A stretch of 12,169 nt of DNA from NCBI GenBank assembly GCA_945869725.1, contig CAMBPO010000063.1, positions 1 to 12,169 of the forward strand, in the 5' to 3' direction. Positions 7,274 through 12,169 of the stretch are shown here, piece after piece. The notes under the pieces are model-generated. The model worked only from the letters and a program-made list of their open reading frames with translations. It was not told where the DNA came from and ran no database searches. Numbering within the stretch: the stretch's first letter is position 1; each line of letters starts with the position of its first letter. This DNA is from Klebsiella pneumoniae. GTDB taxonomy: Bacteria; Pseudomonadota; Gammaproteobacteria; Pseudomonadales; Pseudohongiellaceae. Made by a program: the position numbers and the translations under genes.

Positions 7274-7709
7274 AAAGGCTCTTGCGACGGGTTTGGTTGC
7301 GGTGTCATTCATGGTTAGCGCAAACGCCTTTGCTCAAGGCGCTGAGTACAACTATCTGCTGCACTGTGGGGGCTGTCACATCGAAGATGGTTCAGGACTG
7401 CCACCACATGTCCCTGACCTACGTGTGGAGATGCCTTTGTTTGCCGGATTCACCGAGGGTCGCGCTTACATAGCCAGGGTTCCGGGTGTAATACAGGCAC
7501 CGATGGACAGCCAGCAACTGACGGATGTCCTCAATCTGCTGCTCACCCGGTTTGCACCTGAAGGATCTGATCTGCAGCCGTTCTCTGTTGAAGAGATCAC
7601 GTTGTATCAGCAGGAAGAGTTACTGGATCCCAAGAAACTGCGCGATCTACTTCTGGCGCAAATCTCTGGTATGTCCCAAAGCAGTGACTACGTAAATCCG
7701 GATAATTAA
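7248..7709 (+). CDS. Periplasmic monohaem cytochrome c, likely partner of the amine dehydrogenase
   Basis: From the ATG at 7248 the protein has 153 residues; a TTG two codons earlier is possible but less likely. This start overlaps the end of aauA by 26 bases, implying translational coupling. A Sec signal peptide (MAIVTACVKKALATGLVAVS onward) is cleaved near AFA/QG. The single haem site is CGGCH at residues 40-44, and Met86 in APMDSQQLTDVLNLLL is the likely sixth ligand, so this is a small class I-like cytochrome. About 45 residues after the ligand helix (from about residue 105) form a charged, helical-looking tail with no known motif. A small monohaem cytochrome (orf-2) follows aauA at the same place in the described A. 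faecalis aau cluster. Here it is the only candidate soluble electron acceptor in the window, since no amicyanin or azurin gene is present. Its acceptor role is inference. Confidence 0.87.
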   Translation: MAIVTACVKKALATGLVAVSFMVSANAFAQGAEYNYLLHCGGCHIEDGSGLPPHVPDLRVEMPLFAGFTEGRAYIARVPGVIQAPMDSQQLTDVLNLLLTRFAPEGSDLQPFSVEEITLYQQEELLDPKKLRDLLLAQISGMSQSSDYVNPDN

Positions 7710-7710
7710 C

Positions 7711-8862
7711 GTGGCGTTTTCCTTCCTGACGATACAGTTGTTTCGTGGCGGTAGCGCCTTATTGCTGGGATTGCTACTCAACAGTCTACAAGCACAAACA
7801 TCTAAAATCCCTGAATCTGATGACAGTTTGGCTGAACTCGGTCAGCAGCTGTTTTTTGATACTGATCTTTCGTTTAACCGCTCACAATCCTGTGCCAGCT
7901 GTCATCATCCTGAGCGAGCCTTTACCGATACCCGCGACAATCGCGTCAACGCGGCAGCTTCGCTGGGCGCCGATGGAGTTTCATTGGGCGACAGGCAAGC
8001 ACCTGGGCTCACTTATGCAGAGTCTGTTCCCACGCTCCATGAAGTGGAAGATGGCAAATTTGCAGGCGGTTTTTTTTGGGATGGCAGGGCAACAACGTTG
8101 GAACATCAGGCCACGTCACCGCTGTACAGTGCCATTGAAATGGCGCTTCCTGATGCAGAGACATTGAGGCAGCGATTACTTGAAAAAGACTTTTATCAAC
8201 AGGCTTTTTCAGAACTGTTTTCTGCTGATGTGTTTGAAACTCCCGACGCCATTAACCATGCGTTTTCAACAGCTATTGCTGCCTTTCAACGCACTGAACT
8301 GTTCTCATCCTTTGATTCACGTTATGACCGTTACCTGCGCGGTGAATATTTACCGACTGTTCAGGAAAGGATAGGAATGGGACTGTTTTTTTCAAAGGAT
8401 TTTGCTAATTGCAGCCATTGCCACCAGTTAAGCAGTTTGCCTAACAGCGTGGGCGAGACGTTCTCCAATTATCAATATGAAAATATTGGATTGCCGGTCA
8501 ATGCCTCGCTGCGTACCGCCAATGGCAAAGGATCTGATTTTGTGGATGTGGGATTTAAGGACGAGGGTCGTTTCAGAGTACCGAGTTTACGCAACGTAGC
8601 GGTCACTGCGCCTTACATGCATAACGGAGTTTTTAACGAACTGCAGACCGTGTTGCTTTTCTACAATAAATTCAACACCACCGGCGGTACCAGTCAGACT
8701 AACCCTGAAACCGGCCAAGAGTGGGGTGAGCCCGAGCTTGATGGTCATCGGGACATGGAGAAACTTAATGCCGGCATTCCCATGTCTGGCCGCCAAATGG
8801 ATGCTCTCGAGGCCTTTATGCGTATGCTGACGGATCAGCGCTACGAGCATCTTCTGCAATAA
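7711..8862 (+). CDS. mauG: MauG-like dihaem cytochrome c peroxidase-family protein (candidate TTQ-forming enzyme)
   Basis: The 383-residue periplasmic protein starts with GTG one base after the preceding stop; the signal peptide ends near LQAQ. Two haem motifs are CASCH (61-65) and CSHCH (234-238). Counting against remembered MauG positions, the inter-haem Trp93, Pro107 and Glu113 correspond to Trp123 (FFWDGR), Pro137 and Glu143 with identical spacing. The haem ligands His35 and His205 correspond to His65 and His238. Tyr318 (LLFYN) sits where MauG has the unusual axial Tyr294 and ordinary peroxidases have Met. MauG uses a bis-Fe(IV) state to complete TTQ in the pre-formed small subunit by long-range radical transfer. 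MauG Trp199, on that route, is Ala232 here. Position at the end of the operon behind both subunits supports the TTQ role; a general peroxidase of the same superfamily is the alternative. Confidence 0.85.
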   Translation: MAFSFLTIQLFRGGSALLLGLLLNSLQAQTSKIPESDDSLAELGQQLFFDTDLSFNRSQSCASCHHPERAFTDTRDNRVNAAASLGADGVSLGDRQAPGLTYAESVPTLHEVEDGKFAGGFFWDGRATTLEHQATSPLYSAIEMALPDAETLRQRLLEKDFYQQAFSELFSADVFETPDAINHAFSTAIAAFQRTELFSSFDSRYDRYLRGEYLPTVQERIGMGLFFSKDFANCSHCHQLSSLPNSVGETFSNYQYENIGLPVNASLRTANGKGSDFVDVGFKDEGRFRVPSLRNVAVTAPYMHNGVFNELQTVLLFYNKFNTTGGTSQTNPETGQEWGEPELDGHRDMEKLNAGIPMSGRQMDALEAFMRMLTDQRYEHLLQ

Positions 8863-8930
8863 TTGGCACCAGCAGCCACGCTTGCTTGTGTTGATCTGAC
8901 TCTGCACACTAGACACCTCTCCGATCCGCA

Positions 8931-8940
8931 GTGTTAACAC
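8931..8940. repeat. Perfect 10-bp palindrome before the methyltransferase gene
   Basis: GTGTTAACAC is a perfect inverted repeat ending four bases before the ATG at 8945. It lies in the 82-bp gap after mauG, where no convincing terminator is seen. It could be an operator or chance; a 10-bp palindrome alone is weak evidence. Confidence 0.25.
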
Positions 8941-8944
8941 AGCC

Positions 8945-9718
8945 ATGATTTATAACGGCAATCTCTACACCAATCTATCAGCCTACTACGATTTGTTTTG
9001 TGCAGACGTTGATTATGCAGAGCAATGTGCATTTACCAGTCGGATATTTGAGTGTTTTGCGCAAACTGATGGGCGTCAGTACCTTGATCTTGCCTGTGGT
9101 ACCGGCGCTCACATACAAATCATGCAGTCTCTGGGATTCACGGCAACCGGTCTGGATAACAGTGCAGAAATGCTGGCGCAAGCTGCGAAGCGTTGTCCTG
9201 ATGCAGCCTTTATCCTCAGTGATATGTCAGCGTTTGAAACTGCATATCGCTATGATCTCATCACTTGTTTTTTGTATTCGATACATTACAGCCACCCGGT
9301 CAGCGTTTTAAAACAAACATTAAAGCGTGTTTATGACGCACTTCAACCCGGGGGCGTGTTCATTTTTAACGCTGTCGATATCAAAGGCATAACCAATCGC
9401 CATGTCGTGACCTCACATGCAGTTGCAGAGAACAGCCTGCTGACCTTTGTCTCAGGCTGGTGTTACCAAGGGGTTGGGGAAACGATGGATCTGCATTTGT
9501 CTATCAGCCGCGAGCCAGCGCAAGGGCCTGGTAACACTGTCCAGAAAGATAGTTGGCAAGATCAACATGTCATGACCGCACTTGAATTCAATAGTTTGAG
9601 CGAATGGTTGTTGTCCATCGGCTTTGAGTCTACTTTCCTCGAACATGATTATGATTGTTTACAACTATGGAATGGCAGCAGTTTTAATGCGCTGGTGGTG
9701 GCCTCTAAGCCACGTTGA
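8945..9718 (+). CDS. Class I SAM-dependent methyltransferase
   Basis: The cytoplasmic protein of 257 residues has a Rossmann methyltransferase fold. Motif I is [11 protein letters not shown] (about residues 46-56), followed by the acidic-loop segment GLDNSAEML (about 67-75). [12 protein letters not shown] (about 101-112) and [14 protein letters not shown] (about 129-142) occupy the positions of motifs IV-VI. The N-terminal [19 protein letters not shown] and the C-terminal [14 protein letters not shown] are shared by a group of uncharacterised gammaproteobacterial methyltransferases, as I remember them. The methyl acceptor is unknown. It lies 82 bases after mauG in the same direction, with no good Shine-Dalgarno, so it may be read from its own promoter or by read-through. 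Nothing in it suggests a role in TTQ formation; it looks like neighbouring housekeeping sequence. Confidence 0.85.
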   Translation: MIYNGNLYTNLSAYYDLFCADVDYAEQCAFTSRIFECFAQTDGRQYLDLACGTGAHIQIMQSLGFTATGLDNSAEMLAQAAKRCPDAAFILSDMSAFETAYRYDLITCFLYSIHYSHPVSVLKQTLKRVYDALQPGGVFIFNAVDIKGITNRHVVTSHAVAENSLLTFVSGWCYQGVGETMDLHLSISREPAQGPGNTVQKDSWQDQHVMTALEFNSLSEWLLSIGFESTFLEHDYDCLQLWNGSSFNALVVASKPR

Positions 9719-9786
9719 TTTGCTGGCTGCTTTTAAATCCGCTAGAGTCGAATCTCGTTTTTTTCCACTATCAGACCGGATCCTTT

Positions 9787-10968
9787 ATGTGCTCAATCGG
9801 AACACCTTTATCACCTCACGCAACACTGATTATGTTGCTAGGCAGTGGTGAACTAGGCAAAGAAGTTGTCATTGAACTCATGCGTCTCGGTTGCGAAGTC
9901 ATAGCCGTGGATCGTTATGAGAATGCGCCCGCGATGCAGGTGGCACATCGCAGTCATGTGATCAACATGCTTGACGGTGCAGCGCTCAGAGCGCTCATTG
10001 AGAGTGAACAACCGGCGTTTATAATTCCAGAAATTGAGGCTATCGCCACCGACGAACTAGTAGCTTTGGAATCCGAAGGCTGGCAGGTGATTCCCACGGC
10101 GCGTGCAGCACGCCTGACTATGAATCGCGAAGGCATCCGCCGTCTGGCTGCCGAAGAACTTGGGTTAGCGACCTCGCCCTATCAATTTGCTGAAAACCGT
10201 GAGCAGTATCTGGAGGCTGTAAAACGGATCGGCATGCCATGTGTTGTCAAACCCATCATGTCATCCTCAGGCAAAGGTCAAAGCACCGTGCGAACTGACG
10301 CTGAAGCGCTGGTGGCGTGGGATTACGCTCAGTCTGGTGGCCGCTCGGGCAAAGGCAAAGTGATTGTTGAAGGGTTTATCCGTTTTGATTACGAAATCAC
10401 GTTGTTAACGGTTCGCCATCGTGGTGGCACAAGCTTCTGTGCACCTATTGGTCACCGTCAGGAACGTGGCGACTATCGCGAATCATGGCAACCACAGCGT
10501 ATGTCGGATGCTGCGTTGGCTGAGGCGCAGCGTATTGCGACTGCGGTCACTGAATCCCTGGGCGGGCGAGGGCTGTTTGGCGTCGAGTTGTTTGTTAAAG
10601 GTGATGAGGTTTATTTCAGCGAAGTCTCTCCGCGGCCGCACGATACCGGGTTGGTAACGCTGATATCGCAGAACCTGTCCGAGTTTGCGCTCCATGCACG
10701 CGCCATACTCGGCTTGCCAATACCGGTGATCAGACAAACAGGCCCGTCTGCGTCTGCTGTGCTGTTGGTAGCTGGCACGTCGCGCGACATGCAATATGGA
10801 AAACTTCACGAGGCGCTGACTGAACCTGATACGGATCTGCGCCTGTTTGGCAAGCCAGAGGTAAACGGGGAGCGTCGCCTCGGTGTTGCGCTTGCCAAAG
10901 ATGATAATACTGAGCTGGCTGTTCAAAAAGCACTGAGAGTGATCAGTAAAATCTCTGTCACCTTATGA
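9787..10968 (+). CDS. purT: Formate-dependent phosphoribosylglycinamide formyltransferase (GAR transformylase 2)
   Basis: PurT converts 5'-phosphoribosylglycinamide, formate and ATP to formyl-GAR in purine synthesis, in the cytoplasm. The protein is an ATP-grasp enzyme. From the ATG at 9787 it has 393 residues, matching the 392 of the E. coli enzyme; the frame stays open back to 9715, but that would add 24 residues with no family counterpart. Near-identical segments include [66 protein letters not shown], the glycine-rich ATP loop [29 protein letters not shown], and [17 protein letters not shown] with the metal/ATP ligands. The gene starts 68 bases after the methyltransferase stop and ends one base from the convergent protease stop, leaving no room for a separate terminator. 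Its similarity to the enterobacterial protein is one of the main reasons for placing the window in Gammaproteobacteria. Confidence 0.97.
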   Translation: MCSIGTPLSPHATLIMLLGSGELGKEVVIELMRLGCEVIAVDRYENAPAMQVAHRSHVINMLDGAALRALIESEQPAFIIPEIEAIATDELVALESEGWQVIPTARAARLTMNREGIRRLAAEELGLATSPYQFAENREQYLEAVKRIGMPCVVKPIMSSSGKGQSTVRTDAEALVAWDYAQSGGRSGKGKVIVEGFIRFDYEITLLTVRHRGGTSFCAPIGHRQERGDYRESWQPQRMSDAALAEAQRIATAVTESLGGRGLFGVELFVKGDEVYFSEVSPRPHDTGLVTLISQNLSEFALHARAILGLPIPVIRQTGPSASAVLLVAGTSRDMQYGKLHEALTEPDTDLRLFGKPEVNGERRLGVALAKDDNTELAVQKALRVISKISVTL

Positions 10969-10969
10969 C

Positions 10970-12169
10970 TCAGGGTATGTTGGTAAGCAACTCGGTGATG
11001 TTTAATTCGCCACTGATTAACTCGCCCTGTGAATAGGAACCCACCCAGATATCGTAACGGCCGGCATCCGGGTTGTTGATGGTGACTCCCGGATTCAAAG
11101 AGGCTGGTGAGTCATCGTTGCATAACCACGTACCATCCGGCTTGTTGATAACAAGGGTGGCATCATCTGTCATGTTGGCTGCTACAAAATAAAGTTGCAG
11201 GGATGCAGTGTCGCCACTCCAGTTCAATTGATAGTCTGGGGCGCTGGAGGCATAACCGTTGCACTCGTTGCCGTACTGCGCCGCACTGACGTCGACAGAA
11301 CCGCCCGCACGGATCTTGACCGTGTGTGGATCTGGAGTGAATCCTGCGCTGAGTTCGGTGGAACCATAATAGGGAGATGCTGCAAAATCGAGCTCACCAG
11401 CAAGGCCTGTGATCTCTGACGTCGCCAAATCAACGCCAGCACCATCAATAAGGGCTAGCACACCTAACACAGAATCATCACGGTCATAGCTGCCTACCCA
11501 GACATCATACTGTCCGGCTGGTGCAGCAGAGAACATCATGCCAGGGTTACGGGAATCCATACTAAGGTCATCATTACAATGCCATTCACCGTTTGGTGAA
11601 TTAACAATTAAAGTGGTGTCGGAGCTCTCATCACCCGCAAAAAACAGGATATTCAAACCTGTCATATTGTCACTGAGCTGAATTCGGAAATCCGGGTTGG
11701 TTGCCGCATAACCGATACAGTTTTCACCAAGATAGGCGACATCAACACTGCCACCAGAAATCAGTTCAGAAAAGTACGGCTCACTCAATTCATCCGGGGT
11801 CAATGTCACAGACCCAAAGCCTGGCTCCTGCAAAAAATTCAATTCGACATCAGCCCGATCAGAGTTTAGACCCGTCCAGGATGCTACCAGTCCGTTCTCG
11901 TCCTCAAGAATTGCCAGCACAAAAGGGACCGCTAACAGGCTTCCCAGACGACCTCCAGTCAGATTCTCGGTCGTCACACTGGTGGGAATGCCAATAAATT
12001 CACCGTTACCGCCCAGCGCCATCCCACCACTATTTCCCGGTGACATTTCTGCAGTTGTGCGATACCACATTGGCAATCTCTGGCCTTTGTATTCACCGTA
12101 CTGCACAGAGGAAATGATGCCAGTGGTGTACACCAGTTCATCTTCACCGATGCCGGGGTACCCAAAAAT
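10970..12169 (-). CDS. Secreted trypsin-like serine protease with two C-terminal repeats, 5' end cut by window edge
   Basis: The minus-strand frame is open from the right edge, so the N-terminal part (signal, catalytic His and Asp) is missing; about 399 residues are visible. The first visible stretch, IFGYPGIGEDELVYTTGIIS, resembles the GYPGxGGxTxTxTxGxIS strand pair of HtrA/trypsin-like peptidases. The nucleophile motif GNSGG lies near 12042-12022, with the catalytic Ser codon at 12031-12029; the following GNGEFIGIPTS is typical of the strand after the nucleophile. Two tandem repeats fill the C-terminal two thirds. Each has C-x-GYA, PDx, DxTLxVN-P-G-W-CNDD, NPG and a closing (D)xWVGSY, as in secreted calcium-binding or cell-wall targeting modules. 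The substrate is unknown. The gene converges on purT with one base between stops. The fold call is good; export is inferred because the signal is out of view. Confidence 0.82.
   Translation of the reverse strand: MFGYPGIGEDELVYTTGIISSVQYGEYKGQRLPMWYRTTAEMSPGNSGGMALGGNGEFIGIPTSVTTENLTGGRLGSLLAVPFVLAILEDENGLVASWTGLNSDRADVELNFLQEPGFGSVTLTPDELSEPYFSELISGGSVDVAYLGENCIGYAATNPDFRIQLSDNMTGLNILFFAGDESSDTTLIVNSPNGEWHCNDDLSMDSRNPGMMFSAAPAGQYDVWVGSYDRDDSVLGVLALIDGAGVDLATSEITGLAGELDFAASPYYGSTELSAGFTPDPHTVKIRAGGSVDVSAAQYGNECNGYASSAPDYQLNWSGDTASLQLYFVAANMTDDATLVINKPDGTWLCNDDSPASLNPGVTINNPDAGRYDIWVGSYSQGELISGELNITELLTNIP
10994..11383 (-). repeat. Second C-terminal repeat of the protease
   Basis: This is the second copy of the module, from about ASPYYGS to LNIT. 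It has CNGYA, APDYQLNW, DATLVINKPDGTWLCNDD, NPG and YDIWVGSY, each 151-152 residues after its counterpart in the first copy. It lies next to the C terminus, so the protein ends with the module. The copies have diverged well beyond a recent duplication. Confidence 0.75.
11444..11815 (-). repeat. First C-terminal repeat of the protease
   Basis: This encodes the repeat that runs from GFGSVTLTPD to VLALIDG. It has CIGYA, NPDFRIQL, DTTLIVNSPNGEWHCNDD, NPG and YDVWVGSY. Its landmarks recur about 152 residues later in the second copy. Two cysteines per copy (in CxGYA and CNDD) could form a disulfide. Repeat identity is visible by eye; the function is unknown. Confidence 0.75.

Noticed and set aside
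7274..8944. Possible amicyanin, azurin, mauF, mauJ, mauM or mauN genes
   Set aside because: No cupredoxin motif, ferredoxin-type cysteine set or extra membrane protein is encoded; the space is filled by the cytochrome c and MauG-like genes.
8945..9718. Methyltransferase as a TTQ maturation factor
   Set aside because: Known TTQ formation needs no methyl transfer, the gene is separated from mauG by 82 bases, and similar proteins appear in gammaproteobacteria without amine dehydrogenase, as far as I recall.
9715..9786. N-terminal extension of PurT overlapping the methyltransferase stop
   Set aside because: The extra 24 residues have no counterpart in PurT; the ATG at 9787 gives the family length.
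10483..10926. Minus-strand open frame of 147 codons inside purT
   Set aside because: It is antisense to a strongly conserved purT and has no recognisable motif.
1..12169. CRISPR array, tRNA/rRNA, transposase, phage or toxin-antitoxin genes
   Set aside because: No regularly spaced repeats, cloverleaf sequence, transposase motifs or small paired cassette could be found; genes fill almost the whole window.

Overview
The window is ordinary bacterial chromosome, most likely from a free-living gammaproteobacterium. The PurT protein reads very close to the enterobacterial enzyme, base composition is balanced, and genes are tightly packed with Sec and Tat export signals typical of Gram-negative bacteria. 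No RNA gene, insertion sequence, CRISPR array or phage gene was seen. Assignments come from motifs and remembered family sequences, not from a database search.

Layout, left to right. (1) The 5' part of an enoyl-CoA hydratase/isomerase gene on the minus strand is cut by the left edge. (2) A short divergent promoter region separates it from a secreted quinohaemoprotein: an N-terminal cytochrome c domain fused to a PQQ-type beta-propeller, resembling polyvinyl-alcohol dehydrogenase. (3) A convergent NhaC-family Na+/H+ antiporter follows on the minus strand; a hairpin spans its stop codon. (4) A six-gene plus-strand operon (about 4.3-8.9 kb) is the centrepiece: a tryptophan tryptophylquinone (TTQ) amine dehydrogenase system. 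Its order is large subunit (aauB), mauE, mauD, small subunit (aauA), a monohaem cytochrome c and a MauG-like dihaem protein. (5) A SAM-dependent methyltransferase and purT follow on the same strand. (6) A convergent secreted trypsin-like protease with two C-terminal repeats runs off the right edge.

How the operon should work. AauB (Sec signal) and AauA (Tat signal) go to the periplasm. MauE and MauD handle the many disulfides of the small subunit. MauG would complete the TTQ cofactor from Trp118 and Trp169 of AauA. The mature enzyme would deaminate a primary amine to an aldehyde and ammonia, passing electrons to a cytochrome. The adjacent monohaem cytochrome is the obvious candidate, since no amicyanin or azurin gene is present.

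Most interesting points. The catalytic small subunit is of the aromatic amine dehydrogenase (AADH) type, with 14 cysteines. Yet the operon carries a mauG-like gene, which the described Alcaligenes faecalis aau cluster lacks. The small subunit has Ser where both MADH and AADH have an active-site Asp known to matter for TTQ formation. The MauG-like protein keeps the haem, Trp93, Pro107, Glu113 and Tyr294 positions but has Ala where MauG has Trp199. Together these suggest a divergent, compact TTQ dehydrogenase lineage.
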